The notes beneath the pieces are model-generated. The model saw nothing but the letters and a program-made list of their open reading frames with translations. It searched no databases and was not told where the DNA came from. DNA of 64,000 nucleotides, from positions 221,001-285,000 of the forward strand of contig JAMPIV010005829.1 of the NCBI GenBank assembly GCA_024509875.1, given 5' to 3'. Shown piece after piece: positions 42,972 to 54,897 of this stretch. Position numbers and translations under genes: made by a program. Positions within the stretch are counted from its first letter, which is position 1. Each line of letters opens with the position of its first letter. The stretch comes from Oreohelix idahoensis. Its lineage: Eukaryota; Mollusca; Gastropoda; Stylommatophora; Oreohelicidae.

Positions 42972-45285
42972 TGTCACAGAGGTTTTGATCATTAACTGCC
43001 TATATCTTCCTCTTTTTCTGTCACCCGTATTCTCCATTTTTATTATCACTCTTTACCTTTTTCCTGTATTTTTCGCATTCGTTGCGAAAAATATATTTCT
43101 TTCCCATCATCGTTTTTCTTTCTCATACTGACTAGTAACCATATTGCATCAGATGTCAGTCGCGCAGGTAGACGAGAATGTGCGAAAAATTCGTTTCGCT
43201 GGGCATAAAGCAGACTTTATGTCTACATTTGCACCTGTCACGCGCGGGTTCTTTCGGCTGAGCGCTTAGGTAAGGCGTGATTACTGACATCTCTACGACG
43301 CAGTACGAGACAGTTGTCTGGAAATCCGACCTGACACTGCATTCACGGTGGGCCCTCGTCAGCGTGAGGCGTGAAAACGAGAAGTGTCAGTTAGGGGAAA
43401 TGCTTCTAGTAAATGGGAGGTGTGAGAGAGAATGAAGGGGAGAGTACTGCGTTTTGCGAAATTAAACGTTTTTTTTTGTCTGGTAATAGATATAACCAGA
43501 ATGCTAAACTTTATTTTCATTCAGTCCTCTAAATTCGCAGTAGACAGGTTGCTCGGAACAGTATAAGCTGTTAGCGAAGTTTCTCAGTTTGTTTCGGCAA
43601 TTTGTCGAACTTCTAGACTTCCATAATTATTCAGCATATAATTCTTAAGTTGTGCGACTACCTGTAGTTCTGTGTGAGGTAAAATATATTAATAACTAGC
43701 ATTTTGCGAAGTGTTTAAAGTGTTAAATTGCTTATTTATTTCCCTAGTTAGATTTGGTGCAGAGCGATTAATTTATAAGTCTGTATTATTTTCTAGTGAC
43801 GCATACAGTGGAAAGCAGAATAAATTATATTTCTAGCTTAACAAACAGGTAGCTAAAATGAATTTAATTTAACTGCTAACTACTCAGTCGAGTATATTTT
43901 TTTCTAAACTAACTTATAAATGCTAGATGCGACATCAGTGAATATTGACGGAATACGCAGATATTCCTAATTCATGATGATTGATTTTTATATAACTTAT
44001 CTCACGGGAAGTTATAATAATAATAAGTCAAGCTGTAGGCTTGTCGTTTAAAATGTAAGATTATAACGAGTACATATTCTGTATAGTATATTATATGTTG
44101 TTTTTCTTCATTCAGTGAATACTGGGGTGAACCCAACTTGCCGGCGTTTAGTAAAGAGACATACTTGTGAGAAGAATAGACATTTCCTATCTTTAACCAC
44201 GTGGGTTGTTTCAAGTAACACTGGTCTGACAGTGCACGTGCCATCAGAGATAGACAGTAATACCAATCCCACTAACGGTTTTCTAAAGACTAAATGTTGA
44301 TACTGGGCCTTTGAGCCAGACTTTATTTCTTCCCAATAAACTCAAATATACATGCTGCTTGGCGGCGAGAAAAATTACAAGAAATAACATTAATATTTCC
44401 GACAACTATTGAAAGAGTGGATAGTGAACCAAGACTATCTGTTGAGAGCAGTTGTCCACTGGTCATTTTTTCCAAATTAAGGGAATCCTCGTGTTTCTGA
44501 ACTCTGTGTGCCCGTTTAAACTTGCTTATCAAACCTGATTCAAGTGACATTAACAGTAATCTAAAAATTTAACTGGTGAAGTGAACGCTCCCCGAAAACA
44601 GTGGAAGAAACCTGTATTTGTAGAGCTGGGATTCGCTTTATCCAAAGAATCTAGATTCACTGTAGAGAAGTGTCCTAAGGTTGCGCCAGACGGTGAACAA
44701 CATCAAGTATTTTTAGGTAAGCACGAGTGCCAGGGTACCCTGATGAAAGAACCGAGTGAAAGTGACGGAAGGAGGTTCGTTGTTTAATGCACTCACTTGT
44801 AATTTTTTTCCTTAGGCAAGATTTGCTGCTTAAGTAAATTGTTCCTTTAGAATAGATACTGCTGTCAAAGTCAGTCTATACCTTCTAAGGGGGACAATAT
44901 TAGACCCTAACCATATGTATTTGTGACTCTTTGGGCCATCATCTGTCTCATAACGGGGCTGTGGGCTAAACCTAGAGTTAATATCATAACGGGGCTATCA
45001 TCCTTGTAGCATTCTCTTGATATTTTACGACTATTTGTATATGCTTTGATGTAATTTCTATGTGTTGTGAAGAAATTTTAAATGATAATTAAAATTTCCC
45101 TTGGAATTAATCAGCGTGTTGGTCAGCTCGTTCTATAAAATATCTATATAATCATTTGTTATAGTTTCCCACGTCTGTGTGTCTACCTATCGTCACTTGA
45201 ATGTGCGGGCACGGGAGTGGATATATATATATTTAATGTATATGTGTTAGACTGTCTGACTACGTTAGATCTGTCGTAGAAGATA

Positions 45286-45324
<39 letters not shown>

Positions 45325-45481
45325 TTCCCGCTCTATCAGAGACAGCCTCTATCACTATTCTACCACCTCACTCGTGGAAATCTATTTTATATTTCTATCT
45401 CACACTATGACTATCACTCATTCCAACCTATTCAGAAGGGACCAACCCAAGTCTTAATTCTCCTATCAAAAATCTACGACA
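42972..45481 (+). mobile_element. 2.5-kb solo LTR
   Basis: Begins TGTCACAGAGG and ends ATCTACGACA (TGTC...GACA). It is flanked by the pentamer TGTGA (42967-42971 and 45482-45486), and the LINE coding sequence is continuous across it. It contains no gag or pol, so it is a solo LTR. It has the same terminal bases (TGTCA...CGACA) as the LTRs of the LARD-like element at 125-9002, without obvious similarity inside. A GA run lies at about 45289-45320. ORFs inside (for example 44115-44300, 44581-44787) resemble nothing known. Confidence 0.88.
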
Positions 45482-45486
45482 TGTGA

Positions 45487-46725
45487 AAAGAGGACAATTT
45501 CGATATTTCCTTCTCTGAAACTCTCCATCATTCCGCACAATAGGTTACTATGCTTCCTAGGTATGTGAAGGTGTCTGTCTGTTCCAGTTACTGATTCCTT
45601 ACTAATATGAGCTCAGGGTTGCTCACATTGAGCGTCATGACCTGTGTCTTCTTTAGATTGATGTCCAAGCCCACCTGCTGGCTTTACTTATTAAGTCTAT
45701 CCGTTTTTTCCTGGATGTGTTGATGTGAATGTGCCAGTAGTGCAATGTCATTTGCATATTTCAGATATTCCAATGTAGAAAATGTAGTCCATCTTATTCC
45801 TCTTGGACTGCCCTCTGTTGTCTGGCGCATCACCCAGTCTATGACTGTTAAAAATAGAGTGGTTGATAAAGGGAATCTCTGTCGTACTCCTGTCTTCACC
45901 TCAAAGGTTAGGTTGCTCTGCCCAACGCTACACGTAAAGTTGGCATAGAGGCTTTTTATTATAGACACTATGCAGCTTGGAATTCCATAAGCCCTCAGTA
46001 TTTTCCATAAACTGTCCATATGTATACTGTCAAAAGACTTTTCAAAATCAACGAAATTAATGTACAGCTGTCTTTGCCATTCTGAGCACTGCTATATAAT
46101 GTTCTTGAGGGTAAATACATGATATGCACATCTTCTGTTCTTTCTAAATCCTGCTTGTTCTGTCCTCAGTTTGTGGTCTACAGCTTTTGAAATTCTCTGT
46201 ATAATTATCCTGCCTAGTATTTTGCTGGGAACTGAGAGAAGAGTGATTGATCTCCAATTATTGCAGTCTGCAAGATCTCCCTTCTTGGGCAATTTGACAA
46301 TTATTCATTTGTTCCACTCCGTTGGTGTTGTCCCTGTTTTCCAGACTTGTGCAAATAGTGGTTCTAATAGTTCTGCTGCTAGCTCAGGGTCTGTCTTAAA
46401 TAGCTCTGCATTTAAGTTATCATGGCCAGGAGCTTTTCCATTCTTTAACCCTTTGATTGCTGTGATGATTTCTTCTTTTCGTGGAATGTCTGTATTAACA
46501 TCTAGATCATTTTCAGCCTCAGGAACATTCAATTGTGTCTCTGGTGGTTCCTTGTTCATAGTTTTTCTGAAATGCTCCCCATCTTGTTTCCTGTCCCTCT
46601 GCTGTCGTGATAAGATTTCCTTGCTTATCTCTTACTAATGCAATATTGTTTGCACCTCGTTTTCCGCAGATGATTTTAGTTATTTTGTATACTGTGCTTT
46701 TGTGACCGGGCTTGGTCACGGCATC
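45487..46725 (-). pseudogene. LINE family 1, reverse transcriptase region
   Basis: Frames at 46519-46719, 46305-46559, 46092-46292 and 45684-46019 give, in order, STVYKITKIICGKRG, GLKNGKAPGHDNLNAELFK, CNNWRSITLLSVPSKI with TEQAGFRKNRR, and TGVRQRFPLSTTLFLTVIDW with KYANDIALLAH. In the last, the catalytic YADD box reads YAND, so one Asp is lost. Several frameshifts are present. The endonuclease is missing. Confidence 0.85.
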
Positions 46726-48169
46726 AATATGAAGTTAGTGTAACCGGGTCTGTTAGCCAGTCAACGGTGTTGTGCGCAGGTAAATATTTTGACGTGAGCT
46801 AACTCTTTGTACGTTCTGGTTCAAGTGGTTACAGGCCTTTCGCCTAAGGTGGAAATTCCTGACCTTAATTTATTCTTCTTCCCAAAGTCCGTTCTTACCC
46901 TTTTAGGTTTAGTGAAAAGCAATACCTCGTATAATGGTTTGTCAAAGTAATCCACTGTAACGTTCCAAAGAAAACTCAGCAATGTAGAAAAATAAAATAT
47001 AGTTTATTAACGTCATTAGAACAGCAATGTTATTGACACAATGGTGAAGTACTTGTTTCTTACTTACACAAAGTAGTGAGTATCCTAAATGAAAGTGTAT
47101 ATCCACAGGAATAATATATCCAATAAAATAAAATACAAACTTGTCTACTTCAAAACTAACTTGTCTACTTAAAAATACTTGTCTAGCTTGAAAACTTGTC
47201 AAGTTAAAAACTTGTCTTGATAATCTCAAAGACGAAGTTCACCTAACACTATCTGTAAAATCCTCTCGCCTAACGAATAGTAAAAATCTGTAAAAGCCTG
47301 TCTATCGCTCACGTCTCTACTCTTTATACTATTTCTTCTTTTTTTCCCGCCAATTTTCACACGATGCTTTCTTTTTTCACACGGTACAATTATGTACATT
47401 TGCACACGCTTTCTCAGCTTTTCGACTTTTTCCACACGTCTCTCTCTCTAACAACGGAAAAAAACCCAGATTAGCAACTCTCACTTTTACAAAATGTTCC
47501 ATTCAAAAACATGCATTTACTATTGTTTTGTTCTGGGACAGCTTTACAATGCTTCTCTCAAAGCCGTGAACTTTTCATGATACTGTGTTTTATGCACAAA
47601 TGTTTTAACTGCTTTTAACGTTGTTATTCTCTGTGTATGTGGTTTTTAACACGTATTAATGGTAGTGTATGTCAAGCGGTCACACTTTGTTCATTTCTCA
47701 GTGCTGCCTCTTCTGCCTGTCTTGCAAGATCGTCTAGGAAATTCCTTTTGTTGGCTCGGGTTTGGCGTTTAACTTTCTTGTCCAGCTGACTGTACTGTTC
47801 GCTATATAGTTACTTTAACCTGGGGGACTTCGCTTCTGTTTTCTTTCTTTTCATTTCCTTTCTCATCGTTATGGTGTTTAATGTTTTCCCAGGTCAGTTA
47901 CTGCTTCAAAAATACGTAAACATTGTTTGAGCGTGGTGCAACGCAAACTCGGTACCGTATCTATTAATATACGTAGAACCAAATGTTGGTTTTTTTTTTT
48001 TCGTATCCACTCGCCATAGCAAGTTATGTGATGTTTTCTTCGTTGATTTAAAAAGCACTCCATCTTGACCCAAAAGCTAGAAACACTAAAAATAGGACCT
48101 AATCCAATAGTGAAATAATTACTTGCAGATAGACAACATGTAGTACTCCACAACAATTCGGCATCAGAG
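46726..48169. other. Stretch without recognised gene
   Basis: A cluster of ACTTGTCTACTT-type repeats (about five copies) lies at 47138-47220. TGTAACGTTCC at 46956 looks like an LTR start, but I found no partner. Minus frames at 46942-47229 and 47226-47435 are not recognised. Confidence 0.3.
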
Positions 48170-49080
48170 ATAGATACTGAAGTCCCGCAGAGTTCTATGC
48201 TTGGACCTCTACTCTTCCCACTTCTCATCAAAGACTTTCCCGCAGGTTTCTATTCTTGGACCTCTACTCTTCCCCCTTCTCATCAAAGACTTTCCCGCAG
48301 GTTTCTATTCTTGGACGTCTAGTTTCGTCTCTATTCATCAACGATCTCCCATCTAAAAAATGCAACGAGTGACCTCGAAGCAGATGAATGCAATATCTAC
48401 ACCAGCGGCAAGAACTGCATGACACTCGAACAGACTCTTCAGTAGGACGCGGGCAACCTAATCAAATGGAGCGCAATACGAATCGTGTGCCAGTAAATAG
48501 TGCAAAAAAAACCAAAATTGAAATTGATTACAACCAGACAGAGAATTACGAGCCTTGCTAATCGATCGCTACAGTTACATTGGAGATCGCTATCAATAGG
48601 CAATGTAACAGAACAAAAAGTTGTTTGCAAATTTTGCTCCAATACTCTTTTTAATTTTTTTAATTTTATTTTTACACAAATCTATAGGCTCGTTGATACA
48701 CCGACACATAACATGGCACTTCAGTGTCCTGCACTTATCTAAAAATTAAGTTAAAAAGACGTACCAGCTGACAAAAATAAAACACTTCTAAGTCTCAAAC
48801 AGTAGCCTGTTATACTCCACCTCACATACCAAACACATATGGTCTACTGTTCTACACTATGAGACGGCTGCCCAGCTTCCACCATAAAGAAACTGTCCTC
48901 CATACATAAACGAGCAGAACGTTTAATCACCGACGGGGGCACGATAACACGCACAGACAACAGAAAAGAATGTAAAATACTATCCATAAAAAACTACGAC
49001 TCCTATACATCAAAACCAAGATGACTCACGCTATTCTATCAAACAATGACCGTTTGTATCCACGATCATATTGTTTTTTA
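48170..49080 (+). pseudogene. Degenerate LINE RT fragment with internal duplication
   Basis: Broken plus-strand translation shows VPQSSMLGPLLFPLLIKDFP, then IYTSGKNCMTLEQTLQ.DAGNLIKW, LITTRQRITSLANRSLQLHW and further on KTKMTHAILSNN. These match RT motifs and the thumb of Jockey/CR1-like LINEs. A block of about 54 bp (TTCTATGCTTGGACCTCTAC onwards) is tandemly duplicated at 48197-48307. Many stops. Confidence 0.7.
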
Positions 49081-49124
49081 ATTTATGAAGAAAAATATAT
49101 TGTTCAACATCTGATGGGTTATAA

Positions 49125-49553
49125 TTGGGATATATATTGTGTCTCTATGTTCATATAATATGTTCAGTTGTCAATATGCGAACGTGGCAGCATACGTACG
49201 ATCATCGTTTCAAATCTGTAGAAGAAAAGGACTATAATCCCATCAATACGTCCGCACAAACCGAGGATCAATCTGTACAAAAAGAGCTTAGCCTACACCG
49301 GAACAGACCTATGAAACAACCTTCCAGACCATCTAAAATGCCAGACTACTCAATACTTCTTCAACAAAGCACATTTAAAACACCTAATGAACACCGACTA
49401 CATACGACCTTAACAGCAAAATTCGTTGTACATATCCCCCTATATAGATTAACTTCTCTTTTGTTCTCCACTTTGTTTCCATATAGAGATGGTTGCTTTT
49501 CTGTGTACATAATTTTTATTACCTCAACGTGGTATACTTCCCTATATAAATAA
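49125..49553 (+). other. 142-codon unrecognised ORF
   Basis: An open frame with no motif I recognise. It is rich in Thr, Ser and His in the middle and has a hydrophobic C-terminus (LYRLTSLLFSTLF, CFSVYIIFIT). Its start overlaps a short dispersed repeat shared with 41605-41660. It could be chance or a transposon remnant. Confidence 0.2.
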
Positions 49554-49655
49554 TTATCTTATCTATCCGTCACAATAATTACATCTTTTCCCACCAAAGT
49601 TGCAATCTTTTTCGTGGCGCATTTCAGGTCGGGGAACTAAATTGCGCGACTGTTG

Positions 49656-49680
49656 GGGGGGGGGGGGGGGGGGGGGGGGG
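49656..49680 (+). repeat. Poly-G tract
   Basis: About 25 consecutive G. Its length may be unreliable in the assembly. Confidence 0.9.
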
Positions 49681-49814
49681 TGTGTTAGAACGCGCATTTT
49701 CTTCCCATCCTGAATAACGTTGGATGTTTGATTTTGGACACAATTTTCCCATTTATAATTCGGGTGAGTATTAATAAGTCTATATATTTATGAACCGAGT
49801 TTTGTTTTTTTCAT

Positions 49815-49998
49815 TTATAGTAACTAGGTCATTTAGTCCCTCACGTCGATACTCCATTAAATTTACAGTAACTAGGCCATTTAGTCGCTCAAGTCGATAC
49901 TCCCTGACATTCACAGTAACTAGGCCATTTAGTCGCTCAAGTCGATACTCCGTTACATTTACAGTAATTGGGCCATTTAGTCCCTCACTTCGTTACTT
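49815..49998 (+). repeat. 48-bp minisatellite, four units
   Basis: The unit starts ACAGTAACTAGGCCATTTAG and carries CGATACTCC near its end. Since 48 is a multiple of 3, the array reads as an 80-codon ORF with a 16-residue repeat. I regard that as an artefact. It is followed directly by a LINE tail. Confidence 0.88.
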
Positions 49999-50247
49999 AC
50001 TTACTTACTTAGTCGTTCCTCTTCTACCGTGAGGTGTAGAGGTTTGGAAGAGAGAGCGCCAGACTATCCTATCGGCTGTCTTCTTCCTGGCCTCATTCTA
50101 GTCCTCGGTCCTTCAAAGATTGTCTAATGTTGTCCTCCCAGCGGACTCTGGGTCGTCCTGGAGGTCTGGATCCCTGGCTCTTTGTTTCCCATGCTTGTCG
50201 TGGTAACCGATCTTCTCCCATTCTGCAGACATGGCCAAACCATGATA
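49993..50247 (-). pseudogene. LINE family 2, 3'-terminal fragment
   Basis: The reverse complement matches 18010-18289: the LRWFGHVCRMGEDR, GRPRVRWEDN and ADRIV-type codons plus the (TAAG)n tail, here CTTACTTACTTACTTA on the plus strand. It is a strongly 5'-truncated copy. Confidence 0.88.
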
Positions 50248-50639
50248 CTCCCTTAAATAATTATTCAGAGACGGGGAAATAGAAAGAAATAGAAATTTTA
50301 AAAGATATCCGTACATTTACTAACCGTGTGATAAAAACAACTGTTAAATAATCAATCTAATTTCAGTCCATTTAAAAAAAAAAATGACCACATGAGAGTT
50401 AGTACTGTCGTGGGGACAAACAGTGGAAGAAGTACAACATAATTATTTCTGGCCATATTTTTGCGGGTGATTACTCGTTTTATAACATTCTGTATGTGAG
50501 AATATAACAATATGTTTCACCGCTTCAGAAGTTTTATGTAATCCCTTAGATTGTGCTGATACGTCCGAGAATATGTTGTATTGTTTGAGTATCCCATAAC
50601 CCTTCATCTCTTATAGGAGCATAGGTAAAAGGTCAAAGT
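50248..50639. other. Stretch without recognised feature
   Basis: AT-rich, with no ORF of interest and no repeat partner seen in the window. Confidence 0.3.
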
Positions 50640-50908
50640 AACGGATCCCGTTACACACCCATTGAGGCATATTGGGAATAGGGTATTAGGCCCACATTTT
50701 CTTGACCATACGGCACACTAAGGATTATGTGGTCAGAATCACGCCGGCTGCCTTTAACCTTCCCAGAGTTGCTCTGGTACTCAATTAATGAGGCTGGGTC
50801 GACCCCGGAGCCGTTTACGGTCTAAAAAATCCCACCTGAACTGGGGATCGAACGATGGACCACCGAGCTAGGAAGCCAGTGCACTAACCCCTGTGCTACC
50901 GAAGGAGC
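50640..50908 (-). mobile_element. tRNA-derived SINE (type 1)
   Basis: The minus strand starts GCTCCTTCGGTAGCACAGGGG, with a pol III A box (TAGCACAGGGG), and has a B box GTTCGATCCCC at 50843-50853 at tRNA-like spacing. A tRNA-unrelated body of about 200 bp follows. Confidence 0.7.
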
Positions 50909-51045
50909 TAAGGCCTTCAACAAAATATATACCAAGGCTTGCAGTCCCGCACCATCAGCTCAAGGTCATTCCGTGTCTACATCATTCCTTGTATGTCTGT
51001 CTCCTGGTCTTTTCTCCTTGTGTTCATTTGACTCCTTTAACTTCT

Positions 51046-51298
51046 CTTCCGATTGACAGAGTGGTTAGAGTGCTGGTCTTTCGTGGCAGAGGTACTGAGT
51101 TCGATTCACGGTATAGACACGCTTCAGTATACCCAGCTGTAAATGGGTACCTGACTTTAAATTTGAGTTAGGGAAGGAAAAGGCAGCGAGGAAGGGAACT
51201 GGTCATCCAACCTCCTGAAACTGGACCTAACAGAGTGAAGCCTCTAACACTTCACTCCCCTACGGTAGTACCTACTATGGGACTACCTTTACCTTACC
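51046..51298 (+). mobile_element. tRNA-derived SINE (type 2, copy 1)
   Basis: The head has A-box-like GACAGAGTGGTTAGAG and B box GAGTTCGATTCAC. The body contains GGCAGCGAGGAAGG and CTACTATGGGACTACC. A diverged copy lies at 54351-54558. Confidence 0.8.
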
Positions 51299-51724
51299 CG
51301 ATGACTGCCTTGTAATACTGTCAACAGGTTTCCTGCGTGTATGTCCTATCCATAGAAAGCGGCCTCTTCTGATCTATTGTTCCACTAGGCACTTGTCTTG
51401 TCCTGATCATCAGTTCCACATTAGTGCTCTTGTCATACCATTTCTATCATTCTATTCTACGCAAGCATTCATTTATGAAAGTCTGTATCTTCTTGGTTGT
51501 TCTTTTTGTTGTTCTCCATATTTCATAGGCATACGCTGTTTTAATATCTCAAATGCATGAAAAATGTACACAATCATTGTTCACGTGTTGACTGCGCGAG
51601 TGACAGCCGCGATACAGAATGAAAGCTGAGATAAATGGTATAATGTTAGGCGGGCTGCGTCCTTATTTCTTTAGCCCATTAAAAAAAAAAAGTTCGTTCG
51701 TTTGCAGTCTCCATCTTTTTGTTC
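51299..51724. other. Stretch with a dispersed repeat fragment
   Basis: 51440-51540 is the partner of 25855-25960. Nothing else recognised. Confidence 0.35.
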
Positions 51725-52020
51725 TGCCCCGATAGTCTCTTTCCCAGCTCTGTCTTCCGTAACCTCACTCCCAGTTCTGTCTTTAATAACTGTATCCCTC
51801 GTTCTGTCCTTCGTAATCTTTCTTCCAACTCTGCCCTCCATAACCTCACCCGTAGGTTGGTCTCTCATAATCTCACCCCTCCCCCCGGTTTGTCTTCCAT
51901 ATTATTCACCCCTCCCTAATTTTTCTTATGTAATCCCCCCCCCCCCCCCCCCCCGGTATGTCTTCCATAATCTCATCTCATTCCCCACCTTCCTCTGATC
52001 TGTCTTCAATAATCTTACGC
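51725..52020 (+). repeat. Degenerate ~30-bp minisatellite with poly-C
   Basis: Repeated TCTGTCTTCCATAATCTCAC-like units with strong drift, and a C run at about 51938-51954. The opposite strand reads as charged EDRTG/KDRTG repeats, which I treat as an artefact. Confidence 0.7.
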
Positions 52021-52797
52021 CACCCATTTTCCCGCCAACATTAATACGGAACCGGACTCCTACAGAAACTACTCACTAGTCACAGAGGAATTTTAGAATA
52101 AGAAATAATACCCAGACGTATGTTCGAGGCATCTGTATTAAGTTGCCAAGACTTTTTACCTGAGCAAGACGTCTAAGATTTGCCTAGTTATATAATATAC
52201 TCTCGAGGAGAATACAAATTCTGATAAAAGAGTCGATGACGGACAGCGGGGAAAGGCGCCTGATCTAAATCAGGAAAACAAATACTTAGTAGCGGAATGT
52301 GTTCTTTTATTCCCTCTAAAGTTGGTGGTACGGATTGGAGAGACCATTTGAGGCTCTACTCACGTTATCAGCTGTACTAGTCTGTGGTTCGAAGCTTGAG
52401 ATCGACACGTGAAACCTACATCCCACGGGTGGTGAAGATCCCTGCTTTGACCGGAAGCGGTTACCTCCAGAATCCTTTGGAGATGTGCCCTTGCCACAGA
52501 GACGAAGTGACGGAACCAGCAGCACCAACATTTCAGCAATTTGGAAGCTAAGTCTTAAGTTTAGCAGGCCACATCAAAAGACTATATTTTCATCTCCCAA
52601 ACCGAGATCTATGATGAACCATAATTTCTCATAAATACTATTTCATGTTTATTTATATTTGTTTCAAAGTAATTGAGCATTAAATCATTAAATTTGTATA
52701 TGTTCATTTTGACAAATTCATAGTTGAATTAATCATTACAGAGAGAAAGGCATATGTATGATCCAGAACCTCTAGTATATATTCATTAATATACGTC
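52021..52797. other. Stretch without recognised feature
   Basis: No coding motif and no partner repeat seen. A 71-codon minus frame at 52316-52531 is not recognised. Confidence 0.3.
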
Positions 52798-52829
52798 TAT
52801 ACATATATATCGAGCTAATAAAAGGAATT

Positions 52830-53100
52830 TCGCTGAATTAAATCAGCTGGGAGCTTGAACGAGCAAAATCATTTATAACCATCTTCGCAAAAGGCGGCAG
52901 GTCAGATACAAAGTTATTCAGCATTGTTTTTGACTTCTGAAACATCTTGTGAAAACTTCCTCGAAGTAGAAGCATCATTATCCTTCTATCTACAACTCTG
53001 CCAAGAGTAATTTTGTGCGAAGGTAGACACCTTTGAAGACCCACATTAGATACTCTAGGTTTTGGCCACTATTGGACCACTACTGCAGAGCAAAGAGGGG
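52830..53100 (-). repeat. Dispersed repeat with conserved peptide frame (copy 2)
   Basis: Partner of 10320-10615. The minus frame 52838-53044 encodes HKITLGRVVDRRIMMLL and continues ahead of FHKMFQKSKTML, without a stop. Copy 1 has the same peptide with one stop. The ORF may be a remnant of an unidentified transposon protein. Confidence 0.5.
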
Positions 53101-53274
53101 TGGGGGGCAACCCGTGACAGTCTGTCTTCAATAATCTAGTTGAATATGCCTGCATTATCCATATGCACAACTAGCCTGTATAACATGAACGTTATGTAAA
53201 TAAACAGAATCCACAGAATAAACAGATACACATAAAGGTATGTTTCAGTCACTCACAGGGGGAAAGTGCGATTC

Positions 53275-53335
53275 GCTTCCGTAGCTAGGCGGCGGTGCCG
53301 TTCGGAAAGTCCTGGGTTCGATTCTCCGGTAACCC
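53275..53335 (+). other. tRNA-like head, probable SINE remnant
   Basis: CTTCCGTAGCTAGGCGG resembles an A box and GGGTTCGATTCTC is a clear B box. At about 60 nt it is too short for a tRNA gene, and I see no acceptor-stem pairing, so it is more likely a SINE head than a tRNA. Confidence 0.45.
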
Positions 53336-54035
53336 TCTCCTCTCAATTCTGTTGTTTTTCACTTGTCTGGTTTTCTACGTCTTTATTTCTCACGAGTGCC
53401 TGAAGCATATGTGAGTATTATGTATTTACTGTTTACAGGCCTCGGGTTTCCCTCCGTATTTATTTAAAGGACTATTTCAGTATGATTAAGAAAATGCAGG
53501 TGTGAAGGAATATCAAAGGACAGTTAAAAATACAACATTCTGAAAATCAATGAACGACCATCGATCTAAAAGAAAATAAGAAAAAAAGAATCTATACTAA
53601 TGCATTTCAGAAAACACGCACATGCAAGAAATAATTAAGTGTGACAAGGCAGGAGATTAAAGTGAGCGCTAAATCAGGATCTGCATGCTGTGAGTAACAG
53701 GACAGAACGAACGAACTTTATTTTCAAAGGGTTGAGAGAATTGGGCACACAGGCCCGTCTAACATTCTGCCCTTCCTTTCGCTCACCTTTCATTGAATTA
53801 ATTTATTCTCATATGCATTTTACATATCAATTTCAAGGAATTCAACGTTGTGAAGTAAAATAATAATATAGCACACTCATATTAACATTAATTACTTATA
53901 AGCATGACATAACATATGTTGAAAAGTACTAACATCGTCATTAGAACCTACGGTTGATGTTATAAGAAAAGATAATTCGATTGGGGGGGGGGAGGAGGGG
54001 GCATGTAATCAGAATATAGAAAGTATTCAAAAAGT
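53336..54035. other. Stretch without recognised feature
   Basis: A/T-rich with a G run at about 53984-54000. No ORF of interest. Confidence 0.3.
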
Positions 54036-54257
54036 CTATGATTGTTTGAATAGGGACTGAGGTTTTTTTCTTAGGTTATGTGGAAGACAATTCCAAAGAT
54101 GAGCAGCAGAGTACGCTAAGCTTTTCTTGAATAAGTCAAGCCTAGGTTTGGGCACTTGCAATCTGTTAAAGCGTTGACTGCGTCTTTCATTGTAATTGAA
54201 CATTGGCCACAGATATGCTGGAGCATTGTGTGACAGGATTTTGTGAACAAATTTAGC
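54036..54257 (-). pseudogene. LINE RT C-terminal fragment without start codon
   Basis: The minus-strand frame from 54257 reads AKFVHKILSHNAPAYLW, then RLQVPKPRLDLFKKSLAYSA and AHLWNCLPHNLRK. This is the APxYL...R......PxxR...F..S..Y.A..LWN.LP..LR pattern at the end of many LINE RTs. It has no ATG and is under 75 codons. Confidence 0.7.
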
Positions 54258-54350
54258 TTTGATACAAGATACAAGAGTAGAGTCCAGGAAAGGGATCCAT
54301 CAGGACTCCATCATTATACCTTTTATTATTTCACTCTGCTATAGTAATGA

Positions 54351-54558
54351 GCGTCCGATTGACAGAGCAGTTTGTGCGCTGGCCTCTCACGGCAAAAGTG
54401 ACGGGTTCGAAGCACAGTGGCGTCAGGCTAATGACGGAAAAGACAGCGAGGAAGGCAACTGGTTACTCCACATCTCGATAATGGACCTTGTGTAGTGAAA
54501 TCTCTAACACCACACTTCCTTGCGGCAGTATCTGCTATGGGATTATGTTTACCTCACT
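54351..54558 (+). mobile_element. tRNA-derived SINE (type 2, copy 2)
   Basis: Starts GCGTCCGATTGACAGAGCAG, has B box GGGTTCGAAGCAC and shares GACAGCGAGGAAGG and CTGCTATGGGATTA with copy 1 at 51046. It has a deletion of about 45 bp after the tRNA-like head. Confidence 0.78.
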
Positions 54559-54559
54559 A

Positions 54560-54822
<263 letters not shown>

Positions 54823-54897
54823 AACTGCTTATAGTCATTATTACAGTGATGTTAGTGTTACGAAGATCACGTTTAAAAGGTTATATGTTGGTGTTAC

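Larger units (their letters stand above)
42572..46725 (-). mobile_element. LINE family 1, interrupted by a solo LTR
   Basis: Minus-strand LINE sequence at 42572-42971 stops exactly where a solo LTR begins and resumes at 45482. The junction sequence matches the uninterrupted family member at about 12585. The 3' tail is again CTTCTT-rich on the plus strand. The 5' end is truncated near 46725. The right part also has an internal deletion of about 170 bp near 45541 compared with 12650-12820. Confidence 0.88.

Noticed and set aside
53275..53335. tRNA gene
   Set aside because: B box is clear but the segment is too short and I see no acceptor-stem pairing. A SINE head is more likely.
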